Below are positions 18,097-28,070 of a stretch of DNA of 64,000 nt, in pieces. This DNA comes from Caldithrix sp. (GTDB lineage: Bacteria; Zhuqueibacterota; Zhuqueibacteria; Thermofontimicrobiales; Sulfurfontimicrobiaceae), in the NCBI GenBank assembly GCA_020722815.1, contig DYKB01000002.1:1-64000 (forward strand), in the 5' to 3' direction. The number at the start of each line of letters is the position of its first letter. Positions within the stretch are counted from its first letter, which is position 1. The notes under the pieces were generated by a model. That model did not search any database, had not been told where the DNA came from, and worked only from the letters and a program-made list of their open reading frames with translations. The position numbers were made by a program, and so were the translations under genes.

Positions 18097-19745
18097 GCAA
18101 ATTCCTGAAATTTAATAGTCCCGCAGCGGCGCAGGCAACTGAACTGGCTGCTGATTATGATTTATCGAATCATGGATTAATTTTTCTCGATCGTGTTTTC
18201 TGGAATTTACCGGAAGAGGCCCTGTATGAAGAAGCGATTTTTCGGAATGAAGGTCGATTGGTCTTCAGTGGCCCGTTATTGGTGAATACTGGCAAACATA
18301 CGGCGCGTGCCGCAACGGATAAATTCATCGTGCGGGAAGAAACTACCGCTGACAAAATCTGGTGGGGCGAATATAATCGACCTTTAAGTGTTGAAAAATT
18401 TAATGCACTGATGGCGCGTCTTCAGGCTTATTGTATTGACAAAGAACTGTTTGTGCAGGACTGTTTTGTTTGTGCTGATCCCGAATATCAGATGCCGATT
18501 CGAATTATCACCGAGCATGCCTGGCAAAGTCTTTTTGCCCGGAACATGTTTCTCACGACAAATAATCGTGATCTTTTAAAACGTTTTATTCCAGAATTCA
18601 CTTTAATTTGTGTTCCCGATTTTAAGCTCGATCCGCGGATTGATGGCACTCGCAGCGAAACAGGTATAATTTTAAATTTTGCAGAACGATTGGCGATCAT
18701 CGTCAATTCGTTTTATGGTGGTGAAATTAAAAAATCTGTCTTCACATTACTCAATTTTCTATTGACCTTCGATGATGTACTGCCAATGCATTGTTCAGCC
18801 AATGTTGGGAAATCGGGTGATGGGGCCCTTTTTTTTGGACTGAGCGGCACTGGGAAGACGACGTTGTCGGCAGATCCGGGACGACAATTGATTGGGGATG
18901 ATGAACATGGCTGGAGTTCCGGTGGCATTTTTAATTTTGAGGGTGGCTGTTATGCGAAAGTGATTCGTCTTTCGGCAGCGCATGAGCCGCAAATTTATAA
19001 CTGTACCCGTCGTTTTGGAACGATTTTGGAAAATGTGGTTTTTGATCCGGTTTCACGTCGGATTGATCTGAATGATGATATCATCACCGAAAATACCCGG
19101 GCATCGTATCCCCTCGATTTTATTCCCAATATTGTGCCTTCGGGAATGATTACCACCCATCCGCGTAATGTTATTTTCCTGACCTGCGATGCTTCCGGTG
19201 TAATGCCGCCAATCGCCCGGTTGAATCCGGCTCAGGCGCAATATCACTTTATCAGTGGCTATACTTCAAAGATTGCAGGTACTGAAATTGGCCTCGGCAT
19301 CGAACCACAAATAACTTTTAGTGCCTGCTTTGGAGCACCTTTTATGGTGCGCCATCCATATCAATATGCTGAAATGCTCAAACAACGCCTGTTGAAACAC
19401 CATACACAATGCTGGCTGGTGAATACCGGCTGGGTTGGTGGTCGTTTTGGCGTGGGAAAGCGTATCAGCATCCGGCACACTCGTAATTTATTAAATGCCG
19501 CCCTGGATGGTAAACTGGATGCTGTCAAATATCGTACGGACAAACTTTTTGGTTTTGAAGTCCCCTTAAGCTGCCCGGATGTGCCTGAGGACATTTTAGA
19601 GCCATCCAATTCATGGGGCAATAAGGAAGAATACTGGCAAAAGTATGATGCCCTGGCTGCGCGGTTCATTGATAACTTTAAGTTGTTTGAGAAAGAGTGT
19701 TCGCCGGAAGTGATAAATGCGGGACCTAAACGGCTGAAAATTTAA
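18093..19745 (+). CDS. pckA: Phosphoenolpyruvate carboxykinase (ATP)
   Basis: A 550-residue ATP-dependent PEP carboxykinase, converting oxaloacetate and ATP to PEP, CO2 and ADP. The kinase loop GLSGTGKTTLS starts at residue 249, followed by DDEHGWS (metal binding) and FNFEGGCYAKVI. The substrate/nucleotide region has NTRASYPLDFIPN, and GRFGVGKRISIRHTR lies near the C-terminus. The length is the usual one. The ATGA overlap with the upstream aminotransferase indicates coupled translation and a shared role in gluconeogenesis or anaplerotic balance. Confidence 0.96.
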   Translation: MSKFLKFNSPAAAQATELAADYDLSNHGLIFLDRVFWNLPEEALYEEAIFRNEGRLVFSGPLLVNTGKHTARAATDKFIVREETTADKIWWGEYNRPLSVEKFNALMARLQAYCIDKELFVQDCFVCADPEYQMPIRIITEHAWQSLFARNMFLTTNNRDLLKRFIPEFTLICVPDFKLDPRIDGTRSETGIILNFAERLAIIVNSFYGGEIKKSVFTLLNFLLTFDDVLPMHCSANVGKSGDGALFFGLSGTGKTTLSADPGRQLIGDDEHGWSSGGIFNFEGGCYAKVIRLSAAHEPQIYNCTRRFGTILENVVFDPVSRRIDLNDDIITENTRASYPLDFIPNIVPSGMITTHPRNVIFLTCDASGVMPPIARLNPAQAQYHFISGYTSKIAGTEIGLGIEPQITFSACFGAPFMVRHPYQYAEMLKQRLLKHHTQCWLVNTGWVGGRFGVGKRISIRHTRNLLNAALDGKLDAVKYRTDKLFGFEVPLSCPDVPEDILEPSNSWGNKEEYWQKYDALAARFIDNFKLFEKECSPEVINAGPKRLKI

Positions 19746-19775
19746 ATTTTTTTGAATTGCTATTTGAATTTTGAC

Positions 19776-19866
19776 TCAGGAGATTCTTTGCCATGCAAAA
19801 GATGCAAGGCCCAGAATGACAGTCTGTCGGGCGTTGTCATTCAAAGTGTAGCAAAGCATCTCCTGA
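19776..19866. repeat. Short palindromic repeat (TCAGGAGAT ends)
   Basis: TCAGGAGATTCTTTGCCA at 19776-19793 is almost the complement of the right end, which stops at 19866 (TAGCAAAGCATCTCCTGA). The interior includes AGAATGACA and TGTCATTC, relating it to the TCATTCTGA repeats elsewhere in the window. Confidence 0.6.
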
Positions 19867-19881
19867 ATTCTTAATGCGATT

Positions 19882-20011
19882 CTTCTTCTCGTGCCAACGC
19901 TCCGGCGCTGGAATGCCGGATATGACGCTTTGCGTCATAGTTTTTTGTTCTTCTCGTGCCAACGCTCCGGCGTTGGAATGCCTGATTTGACGCTTTGCGT
20001 CATAGATTTTG
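19882..20011. repeat. Two tandem 65-bp units with double hairpins
   Basis: Each unit reads TTCTCGTGCCAACGCTCC, then a hairpin on CCAACGC/GCGTTGG, then a second hairpin ATGACGC-TTT-GCGTCAT. The units are offset by 65 bp and differ at a few bases. The array lies between convergent pckA and the PEGA lipoprotein gene and could act as a transcript end or recombination site. Confidence 0.75.
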
Positions 20012-20075
20012 CATAACAAGCAGAAATTACTAAATCGGGTATTTTTTATAATCAAAATTGTCAGTTAGTGAATTA

Positions 20076-21830
20076 TTATTTCCCCAAATATTGAATTTCA
20101 AAGGAAAGGATTCGCAAACTCTCAGCCCCTGTAATCAATGATCCAACAACAAATTGCGGATATTGCTGCGAAATTGTCACATAATGATAAAGCTCAAAAG
20201 TATTCACGCCACTTGAAAAGTAGAAAATTCCAGCCTCCCGCTGGGTTGTATGTGCCGGTCCCGGATCATCTGCAACCACTTTGTACTGACCCACATTTGG
20301 ATCCGATGGCCATTGAACATTCTTATCACTGTTCCGAACTGCCAGATAGAAACTTTCATTTTTTTGTTCATCACCACTATCATACTCAACTTCTGCGGTT
20401 ACTTTATATCGGCCAGGTTGATTGATGGATACGCTGGCTGCATTTTTTTCAATCTGCTTGATCGTCGGATGAAAAGCACCAATTTTATAGCCACAGGCAA
20501 CATGAATTGGGTCTTTTTTGAGGTAGACGATGACTGTATCCTGAACTGATTTTTGACCATTTGCATTATAGGCCGTGGCGGTTACGATGCGGCTTCCGGG
20601 CGTATCAAACCGTATTTCTGACTTGCCATTCAATCCAACACTGCCAAGATAATCAATATCCACCCGTTGGGCATTGGTACTCTGCCATTCGATTTGAATC
20701 GGTTCGTTTATTAACGCGCTGTCAGTTACCTGTATCGTGATTTCAGGCGATTGTCCCGCAACCCGTTTGACGTATACGGAATCTTTGGTGGTTCGGGTCA
20801 ACCCGTCCTTGTTATAGGCAATCGCTGTCAATATTTTCATTCCCGGCGTTGAAAAAATTTTCTCTTCATTTCCTTCACGACCCCGAATCCCGATTCCCTG
20901 ATCAATAATAACCTGGGTACCATCCGTTTGCCATTGAACATTCACTGGTTCACCGGTATTAACAACCTTGGGCGTTACAGTTAAAGTCAGGCTGGGAAAA
21001 ACTGGATTTATGGGATCTGGCGAATAAACAATTACTGTATCCGACGCACTCCCGGTCATTGAATTATTATATGCGGTCGCGGTAATGATTCTTTTTCCGG
21101 CGGTTGTAAAAATTATTTCGCGTTTTCCATTCAAGCCCGGATTATCAATATAATCAATATCAACACGAGTTGCATTTGAGGATTGCCAGTTGACCAGAAC
21201 AGGATGATTGACCAGTGCTGAATCCGTCACTTCAAGTGAAATTTGAGGCGATTCGGTCGTACTTAAGGGCTTAAGTTGCAAATTTTCGATTGTTACACTA
21301 TCCTCAATCACTCTGGTGGCTCGGCTCAATGGCTGAAATCCCTTTTTTGTTATATTAATAAAATATCCCGAGGACGTTAAAACCACCGCAGTTTCTTTGC
21401 CTAATCGTTGATGGATCATGACGCCCGCCATATCATTTACCTGTATTTCGCTTGAATCCTGATCCACTGTAATTAAAAGCTGCCCTTTATTTTCTGGAAT
21501 TCGATGCATTACCGCCTCAACATAGACTGATTTGGCACGCATAATTTCAACACTTTGGCTATGAACCAGAAAATGTTCTTTCTGAATTCGAATTGCACAA
21601 ATTCCTTCATCTTCAAGCTGATATTCCAGCGGGGTCACGCCAATTTGATTTCCATTCATAAAGACTTTGGCTTCGTTGATTGGCTGACCATCATCCTGCA
21701 TGGCGGTAATATATAATTTGGATAGCTCAATGATTTCTGGATTATCTGTGGTTTCGGTTGGCAGGGGAGCCTTACTGCAACCGATGACGCCAAGTAGTAG
21801 TAGGGCGATTATTTTAATAAATACTTTCAT
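20076..21830 (-). CDS. PEGA-domain lipoprotein with Ig-like repeats
   Basis: A 584-residue lipoprotein (lipobox with Cys18, GVIGCSK). Residues about 35-105 form a PEGA domain (INEAKVFMNGNQIGVTPLEYQL), and a second PEGA-like unit is at about 110-185. Three Ig/PKD-like repeats follow (about 195-270, 275-355 and 360-430). The first and third are near copies (VDIDYIDNPGLNGK versus VDIDYLGSVGLNGK, both ending ATAYN). The C-terminal ~150 residues are a separate beta-rich domain. PEGA domains are extracytoplasmic and often surface-layer associated. The downstream-oriented partner at 21877 is 46 bp away, suggesting an operon. Function is unknown, probably cell-surface binding. Confidence 0.8.
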   Translation of the reverse strand: MKVFIKIIALLLLGVIGCSKAPLPTETTDNPEIIELSKLYITAMQDDGQPINEAKVFMNGNQIGVTPLEYQLEDEGICAIRIQKEHFLVHSQSVEIMRAKSVYVEAVMHRIPENKGQLLITVDQDSSEIQVNDMAGVMIHQRLGKETAVVLTSSGYFINITKKGFQPLSRATRVIEDSVTIENLQLKPLSTTESPQISLEVTDSALVNHPVLVNWQSSNATRVDIDYIDNPGLNGKREIIFTTAGKRIITATAYNNSMTGSASDTVIVYSPDPINPVFPSLTLTVTPKVVNTGEPVNVQWQTDGTQVIIDQGIGIRGREGNEEKIFSTPGMKILTAIAYNKDGLTRTTKDSVYVKRVAGQSPEITIQVTDSALINEPIQIEWQSTNAQRVDIDYLGSVGLNGKSEIRFDTPGSRIVTATAYNANGQKSVQDTVIVYLKKDPIHVACGYKIGAFHPTIKQIEKNAASVSINQPGRYKVTAEVEYDSGDEQKNESFYLAVRNSDKNVQWPSDPNVGQYKVVADDPGPAHTTQREAGIFYFSSGVNTFELYHYVTISQQYPQFVVGSLITGAESLRILSFEIQYLGK

Positions 21831-21876
21831 ATTTTATTACCTCCTTGTCAATCACGCTTTACCGAATTTAGATCGC

Positions 21877-22890
21877 TTAATTAAGTTTTAAACGAAAATT
21901 CGTGGTGATTAGCGCTCCACTGCTCCAATATTCATCCGTTAAAGAACTTAATTTGCCATACGTGTAACCCACATAAGTCTCGAAAAAGCGCCAGTTAAAT
22001 TTAGGTCCAATTGTTATTCCCATGATTTTCATGGTCCAGACATCGGATTCAGTTAAAAATTCCCATCCGGAAAAGACACCAGCTTTAATGTGCCACCATT
22101 CTCTGGGGTAGAGGTGAAAACTTCCCATAAGAAGTGCATCACCCCGTCGACTTGTGGAGCGATATTCACTCCAGGGAGTAAATCCGCCCTGTAATTCAAA
22201 TGCCCAATCGAGACGTTTCAGGGCAATTCCCATATAGGGGACACTCAAATCATAAGGTCCCCCTGCGGACCAGACCATAAAACCAGTCTTGATTTCCCAA
22301 TCGGGAGCAAAAGTAGAATGCATTAAGGGATATTCATTGAACACCCGTTCCGGTACAACAGGGGCTAATGATGGATCCGGTATCAATGCCGTCATACCTT
22401 GTGATTTATCTAACGCACTTAGAAGTGCAGTCAATGAATCAATCCGATTATGGGCATAATCAATCTGTTCTTGGAGCTTGAAAATATCCGGTCGTTTCGG
22501 TTCCCAGACAACTTTGACACCGCGAATGGGTTCATCTGTCGTGCCAATCTGGCCTTTATTATAGCGTTGACGAAGCATACTGGCCCGTTCCAGTTTCTTT
22601 GCCTGATCCCAGGTATCCGAAACTTGATGTTTCACTTTTTTGCCGAATAATTGCCAATTTGTTGGATCAGCACCTCCTAAAAAAGATACTTCAATATCAG
22701 TCCGTTTCATCAGACTATCGATGAACGTTAATGTTGCCTTATCAATTGTTGCGTCGGAAAGATTTGCACTGCCGGGTGCAAACGTCATTAACCAGAGCGA
22801 GCCAGAAGTTTGGGCTTGCAGTGGTTGCGCGATCGCATAAAAAATAAGAAGCGTAAAAATTATGCGAAATTTTTTAAATTTATATATCAT
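21877..22890 (-). CDS. Outer-membrane-like protein with OmpA-like N-terminal segment
   Basis: A 337-residue protein with a signal peptide (cleavage near PLQAQTSG). Residues about 35-115 look like a diverged OmpA periplasmic domain (FAPGSANLSDATIDKA, SFLGGADP, KKLERASMLRQRY) placed at the N-terminus, then a short coiled coil (about 135-155). Residues 195-337 show alternating aromatic/polar strands (IKTGFMVWSAGG, FELQGGFTPW, WWHIKAGVFSGW, FETYVGYTYGK) and a C-terminal strand ending in RLKLN, suggesting a small outer-membrane beta-barrel. I do not recognise a named family. It is first in a pair with the PEGA lipoprotein. Confidence 0.72.
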   Translation of the reverse strand: MIYKFKKFRIIFTLLIFYAIAQPLQAQTSGSLWLMTFAPGSANLSDATIDKATLTFIDSLMKRTDIEVSFLGGADPTNWQLFGKKVKHQVSDTWDQAKKLERASMLRQRYNKGQIGTTDEPIRGVKVVWEPKRPDIFKLQEQIDYAHNRIDSLTALLSALDKSQGMTALIPDPSLAPVVPERVFNEYPLMHSTFAPDWEIKTGFMVWSAGGPYDLSVPYMGIALKRLDWAFELQGGFTPWSEYRSTSRRGDALLMGSFHLYPREWWHIKAGVFSGWEFLTESDVWTMKIMGITIGPKFNWRFFETYVGYTYGKLSSLTDEYWSSGALITTNFRLKLN

Positions 22891-23663
22891 ATTCTCTATC
22901 CCCTTGATGTTAAATTTTAAAAATTTAAGAAAGTATATCGAGAAGTTGCTAAACTCGATATTTTAACTTCTATTAGTATTCCTTGCAATAAGCATACCAA
23001 AGTGTGTACTGATCGCCAATGATAAAAATTAAGTGACTTAATTAATTGAAAATAAGTAAATTATAAGATTTATAAGAATGTTAAATACATTTTTGTACTT
23101 AATTGTCCATACCTGATCCATAAAGGACAAAAATATTTTAAAGGCATTTATTTAATTGTTTTTATTGGACTTATTTGATTGTCTCATCCCGGTTCTCAAA
23201 AAATTTCCGGGGATACACGTTGGGAGAAAAAAATATAATTATCTATAAAAAATGAACTTAGCGATCATTTCCTGATTTTTGATTGTGTATCAGAATGAGA
23301 TCAAAAAAATTGAGATTGTATACGATTTGTGACACCTGTCGACTCAGCGATACAATTAATTTATTCAATTTCTATTCCAAACAAATTTTGATATTTTTTT
23401 CATCATTTTTAAGCTTGCTAACTAATTGTTTTTATATAAGATAGATGATAATTAAGTTGTTTTTACATCACATGATAAGATATCAATTTTATTACCTTTT
23501 ATGTAAGAAAAATACTTGCAAAATTGTATGTTTATGGTTATTATTTAAGTTGTTAGAGATATATCTTAATTCGGGGGGAAGGTTTATCTCATTCTGGAAG
23601 ATTAGGAATTCCTTTGACGCATTTAATTTTATATTTACCGGATAACTTAGAGAGGTGTTTATT
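22891..23663. other. Long AT-rich divergent intergenic region
   Basis: About 770 bp between divergent starts. It is very AT-rich. A 66-codon frame near 23445 has no family look or RBS and is not called. Apart from a candidate promoter at 23516-23544, I see no hairpin array, repeat or RNA I can support. Confidence 0.6.
23516..23544 (+). promoter_or_regulatory. Candidate sigma-70-like promoter for pruA
   Basis: TTGCAA (23516-23521), a 17-bp spacer and TATTAT (23539-23544), 120 bp before the pruA start. The match is good but in AT-rich DNA such boxes arise by chance. Confidence 0.35.
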
Positions 23664-25295
23664 ATGTCAAATGGTTTTTTTAACGTTCCGATTCCGCGAA
23701 ACGAACCGGTACTGAATTATGGTCCCGGTAGTGCCGAAAAAAAGGCTTTAAAAGCCAAAATAGCAGAAATGAAATCCCAGCGAATCGAAATCCCTTTGAT
23801 GATTGGTGGGGAAGAGGTTCGAACTGGAAATTTGGGGGAATGTCGCTGCCCCCATGAGCACGCCCATATTCTGGCAACCTGTCATCAGGCGGGTGCAAAA
23901 GAAGTGGAAATGGCGATTCAGGCGGCCCGAAATGCCTGGCCTAAATGGGCCGCCATGCCCTGGCAGGCACGTGCGGCTATCTTTTTAAAAGCAGCCGATC
24001 TCCTTGCCGGTCCGTTTCGTTCGATTTTGAATGCTGCGACAATGCTGGGACAGAGTAAGACGGTCTTTCAGGCCGAAATCGATTCTGCCTGCGAACTTAT
24101 TGATTTTTATCGCTTTAATCCATACTATATGCAGCAAATTTATCAGCAGCAACCCAATTCCTCCCCGTTGTGCTGGAACTATCTGGAACATCGCCCCCTG
24201 GAGGGATTTGTCTTTGCGGTAACTCCCTTCAATTTTACTTCGATTGCGGGAAATCTGCCAACTGCTCCGGCAATGATGGGAAATACCGTTCTCTGGAAGC
24301 CGGCTTCTTCTGCGGTCTACACGGCATATTTTATTATGCAACTCCTGAAAGCTGCTGGTCTGCCTGATGGCGTCATTAATCTAATTCCTGGTGCTGGCAG
24401 TCAGGTCGGAAATCCTGTTTTAGCCAGTCCTTATCTTGCCGGTATTCATTTTACCGGATCAACGGCCGTATTTCAGAGTATGTGGCGAACTATCGGGATG
24501 AACATTGATAAATATCATTATTATCCCCGGATTGTTGGCGAAACCGGTGGTAAAGATTTTATTTTCGTGCATCGATCAGCAAAAGTTGATGAAACAGCGG
24601 TGGCTTTGATTCGGGGGGCATTTGAATACCAGGGGCAAAAATGTTCAGCAGCTTCTCGTGCCTATATTCCTGAGAGTATTTGGCCACAACTCAAAGCGCG
24701 AATGGAATCGGAAATGAAAAAAATTCAAATCGGCAGTCCGGAAGATTTTCGAAATTTTGTATGTGCTGTCATTGATAAAGCTGCATTTACTTCAATTACA
24801 AGCTATATCGAATTTGCTCGAAATGCCAGCGATGCAAAAATCATTATGGGGGGGAAGTATGATGATTCGAAAGGCTATTTTATTGAACCGACCGTTGTAC
24901 AAACCACCAATCCCAAATTTAGGCTGATGGAAGAAGAAATCTTTGGCCCGGTACTCACTTTGTATGTTTACCCGGATGATGAATACGCGGCAACGTTAAA
25001 TCTTTGCAATACCACATCGCCTTATGCGTTGACCGGTGCCATCATGGGGACGGATCGGCAGGCAATCGTAATGGCAACGGAAATTTTGACCCATGCCGCG
25101 GGTAATTTCTATATTAATGATAAACCTACCGGTGCTGTAGTTGGTCAACAGCCTTTTGGAGGTAGTCGTTCATCCGGGACCAACGATAAAGCTGGTAGTA
25201 TGGTGAATCTGCTCCGCTGGACGTCACCCCGTTCGATTAAAGAGAATTTTACGCCACCAACCGATATCGTTTATCCACACATGAGCGAAGCTTAA
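23664..25295 (+). CDS. pruA: L-glutamate gamma-semialdehyde (P5C) dehydrogenase
   Basis: A 543-residue NAD-dependent aldehyde dehydrogenase of the ALDH4/P5CDH type, oxidising glutamate semialdehyde to glutamate in proline catabolism. The catalytic Glu lies in VGETGGKDF (about E293) and the catalytic Cys in GQKCSAASR (C327). FAVTPFNFTSIAGNLPTAPA, FTGSTAVFQSMW and QPFGGSRSSGTNDKAG are typical of the stand-alone, eukaryote-like P5CDH rather than PutA fusions. I start at ATG 23664, with GAGAGG eight bases upstream, instead of GTG 23655. A strong terminator follows. No proline dehydrogenase gene is nearby. Confidence 0.94.
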   Translation: MSNGFFNVPIPRNEPVLNYGPGSAEKKALKAKIAEMKSQRIEIPLMIGGEEVRTGNLGECRCPHEHAHILATCHQAGAKEVEMAIQAARNAWPKWAAMPWQARAAIFLKAADLLAGPFRSILNAATMLGQSKTVFQAEIDSACELIDFYRFNPYYMQQIYQQQPNSSPLCWNYLEHRPLEGFVFAVTPFNFTSIAGNLPTAPAMMGNTVLWKPASSAVYTAYFIMQLLKAAGLPDGVINLIPGAGSQVGNPVLASPYLAGIHFTGSTAVFQSMWRTIGMNIDKYHYYPRIVGETGGKDFIFVHRSAKVDETAVALIRGAFEYQGQKCSAASRAYIPESIWPQLKARMESEMKKIQIGSPEDFRNFVCAVIDKAAFTSITSYIEFARNASDAKIIMGGKYDDSKGYFIEPTVVQTTNPKFRLMEEEIFGPVLTLYVYPDDEYAATLNLCNTTSPYALTGAIMGTDRQAIVMATEILTHAAGNFYINDKPTGAVVGQQPFGGSRSSGTNDKAGSMVNLLRWTSPRSIKENFTPPTDIVYPHMSEA

Positions 25296-25311
25296 TTTTG
25301 ATTTGAAGTAC

Positions 25312-25342
25312 GAGCGTGGTATTTTACCACGCTCATTTTTTT
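25312..25342 (+). terminator. Rho-independent terminator after pruA
   Basis: A perfect 10-bp stem GAGCGTGGTA/TACCACGCTC with a three-base loop, then A and seven T residues, 17 bases after the pruA stop. Confidence 0.9.
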
Positions 25343-25398
25343 AAGCCATCTTTTATAATGATTATGATGTGAAATTTGATAAATTTGGAATATCATTC

Positions 25399-27993
25399 AT
25401 GTCAGGTTATTTTTTGCGATGTTTTTTAATTTTGATGCTGATTCTTTTGGCCTGTGATCTTTCGGAAAATGAGAATTATCCATCGCGTCAACATCATCTG
25501 GCGGAATGGCCGTCCCGAAAATTGAATCCTTCAATGCCTTTGAATTCAACCGGTGATATACTCTGGGCGACTGGACTTTGGAATTGGGGCTTTACCGGCA
25601 ATGTACAGGTCATTCATCACACTAATTTCAATGCGTTACCCATTCAGATCCAATCGCAGGGTGTTCCGGTTAATGTAAAAGGCGGTTTATATTATCCGGC
25701 CTATAATCTGCTGGAAGGCGAAACCGACTCGGCGAAAAGTAATGTTGCCTGCAATCCTTTTGAAGCTGGATTTCCTCAGCCAATTGCGTCATATATTGCA
25801 CCTGGGACCTCCATCTGGGGTCCTGTTAATGGAAATAATTCGCCGGCAAGTGCCTGGACAGACCGGGGAAGTCCAACGGTATTAAATTGGTACGGCGTGG
25901 ATCTGGGGGAGATAAAACGTATTTCCGGCGTTATGGTGGAATTTTTAGATAATCAGTACCAAACGAACTGTCGACTGCCAGAAGATTACTATTTAGAATA
26001 TGAAACAGGACAGGAATGGCAAAGAATTCCAGGTCAACATCCATATCCTGAAAAAGCTGCTTCAGGATTAAATATCGTTACGTTTCCGGCACTCAATTTA
26101 CAAAAAATCCGAGTGGTTTTTTCATCGTTTGCGAATTGTTTTACCGGACTCTTTCGGTTTCAATTGCAGGGAGACGGGGCGCTATTGCCACAGGTAAGCG
26201 AAAAAAAAATGATAACCCAGGATGATGTTTTGATTTCATTATTAGAATTAACCAATCCATCCTGGTATTTTCCGCTTGACATTAAAATTAAGGCGGGAAC
26301 AGCCTGGGCAACTGCTATGGAAAAAAACAGTCGTTCTGGAAGCGTGACTTTTTTTGATCGGGAATTTTATTTACTGGCAGGTTCGCCGCAAATGAGTGAT
26401 GGGGGGCTCAACGAATTAGAAAGCCAATTCCAGCTTAAGCCCCGCGAAAAACGGACTTTTCGACTGGTGATGGCGATCGCGAAAGATGAAAAAACGGCCA
26501 GGTCGCGCGTAAAAAATTGGCTTAAAAAAATCCGACCATTAAAATCACATCAAAAAGAGTATGCGTCCTGGTTTCAAGAGAACATACCATATTTTCATTG
26601 TTCTGACAACTGGTTGAATCATCTCTATTATTTACGCTGGCAAAATTTGCGACGAAATTATTATGCACCGGAAAGCGGATTTTTAAAATTTCCCGCTTTC
26701 GCTGCGATGCGGGGTGATTTTTTTTACTTTACCGGCACCTATCTGTCCGGTTTCTCAAACTTGTTACAGGAGTTACGCTGGCTAAAGGAAGCGCATTGGG
26801 GTGAAGAAGCTTTTTTAAATTTTATTGATAACATGAGTATCGACAATCAGTTACCAGCGATGATTTTTACCAATTCAATTGAATATACGGAAAATCCAAC
26901 GGAAAGCCTGTTCCACGCCCTTTATCAATTTTATCTGGCACAACTCAATACTCATTTCATCTCAGCGCAACTTCCCAGGATGAAAAAACATGTCGCAGCA
27001 TCGAAACTTAATCTTGAAAACGACACTTTGGCGTTTTTTTCAGGTTCAATGAGCAATAAGAACAAATTTGGAAATACGAATGAATCACCCCTTTCCGGTT
27101 CAGATTCAACCTTTAAAAAAATTCAGAATTTGTTTCCAGCAATTTCTGCTTATTACCAAAATTGTTCTTCAATTGCATTGATATCCGAACTTGTCGGCGA
27201 TTTGGGTAAACCGAATATCTATTCTGAACTAACCCGTCAGGTTCAAAAATTGATACAAACAGGTTTTATCAATCCAATATTTCAATTATCACCAGAATTT
27301 GTATCTTCAAACTCCTGGATTTTTCCCTGGTATCAGGTGCGTGAATGTCTGACTGATTCCATGAAACAGGAGCTCTGGAGAAAATTTTACAATTATCTGG
27401 AGTCAAGTGAAATGATTACGACTCCTTTTACCATCGAAGATTCGGCGGCGAATTTGCCGGGAATTGAAAAGATGAGGTCCGATCTCACCGAACTGAGCAC
27501 TTTCCAATTTTCAAATTATCTTTCTTTTTTGATTCAATTCCTGCATGAGAAGCCGACCAGCGATAATGAAAAAAACTACTTTTGGAAACTTTTAATACAC
27601 TATGCCACCAGACAGAATCAGCAATTTGATTCGATTAATATACGAACGAATACTGAAGTCTTACCCGAAATTTCTTTTCAAACACCCAAAAATGTTGAAA
27701 CGTTCGCCCACACCAAATTTACTGACTTTTTAATAACGGGCTTAATTGGTCTGATTCCTTCTCGCGACCGGAATAAACTTCTTTTCGATCCGCTCGTACC
27801 CCCTGAGGTCCTGGACTTTTTTATGATGGAGAAAATACCGTACCATGGTCATGAAATCAATGTCGTATGGGATAAACCAGGCGGGATTGATTTTCTGAAT
27901 GATCAGTTGGATGGTTTTCAGGTCTATGTTGGCCGGCAATTAAAAGTGAATGAGCGGACATTACAGCGAATTGAGATTTTTTGGGATGAATGA
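25399..27993 (+). CDS. Lipoprotein with discoidin-like domain and glycosidase-like toroid
   Basis: A protein of 864 residues. The signal peptide ends in a lipobox (LILLACDL, Cys about 19). Residues about 110-265 resemble an F5/8-type C (discoidin) carbohydrate-binding module (SPASAWTDRGSP, WYGVDLGEIKRISGVMVEF, RLPEDYYLEYE). From about 395 a helical catalytic-like region resembles MGH1/GH63-type (alpha/alpha)6 hydrolases (YLRWQNLRRNYYAPESG, FPAFAAMRGDFFYF, NPTESLFHALYQFYLAQ) and closes with the typical GLIPSRDRNKLLFDPLVP ... YHGHEINVVWDKPG segment. The start is uncertain: ATG 25399 is preferred to GTG 25369 because it yields a compact signal peptide. It likely degrades or binds an extracellular glycan; no catalytic acid could be assigned confidently. 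Confidence 0.75.
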   Translation: MSGYFLRCFLILMLILLACDLSENENYPSRQHHLAEWPSRKLNPSMPLNSTGDILWATGLWNWGFTGNVQVIHHTNFNALPIQIQSQGVPVNVKGGLYYPAYNLLEGETDSAKSNVACNPFEAGFPQPIASYIAPGTSIWGPVNGNNSPASAWTDRGSPTVLNWYGVDLGEIKRISGVMVEFLDNQYQTNCRLPEDYYLEYETGQEWQRIPGQHPYPEKAASGLNIVTFPALNLQKIRVVFSSFANCFTGLFRFQLQGDGALLPQVSEKKMITQDDVLISLLELTNPSWYFPLDIKIKAGTAWATAMEKNSRSGSVTFFDREFYLLAGSPQMSDGGLNELESQFQLKPREKRTFRLVMAIAKDEKTARSRVKNWLKKIRPLKSHQKEYASWFQENIPYFHCSDNWLNHLYYLRWQNLRRNYYAPESGFLKFPAFAAMRGDFFYFTGTYLSGFSNLLQELRWLKEAHWGEEAFLNFIDNMSIDNQLPAMIFTNSIEYTENPTESLFHALYQFYLAQLNTHFISAQLPRMKKHVAASKLNLENDTLAFFSGSMSNKNKFGNTNESPLSGSDSTFKKIQNLFPAISAYYQNCSSIALISELVGDLGKPNIYSELTRQVQKLIQTGFINPIFQLSPEFVSSNSWIFPWYQVRECLTDSMKQELWRKFYNYLESSEMITTPFTIEDSAANLPGIEKMRSDLTELSTFQFSNYLSFLIQFLHEKPTSDNEKNYFWKLLIHYATRQNQQFDSINIRTNTEVLPEISFQTPKNVETFAHTKFTDFLITGLIGLIPSRDRNKLLFDPLVPPEVLDFFMMEKIPYHGHEINVVWDKPGGIDFLNDQLDGFQVYVGRQLKVNERTLQRIEIFWDE

Positions 27994-28070
27994 TGAGTTG
28001 ATGGCTATTTTGTCTATGTTAATAAATTTAAATTCTCTAAAATTGCTATTCCGAAGTATGAGATTGGATC

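Noticed and set aside
23445..23645. 66-codon ORF upstream of pruA
   Set aside because: AT-rich chance frame without RBS; it overlaps the candidate promoter and 5' leader.
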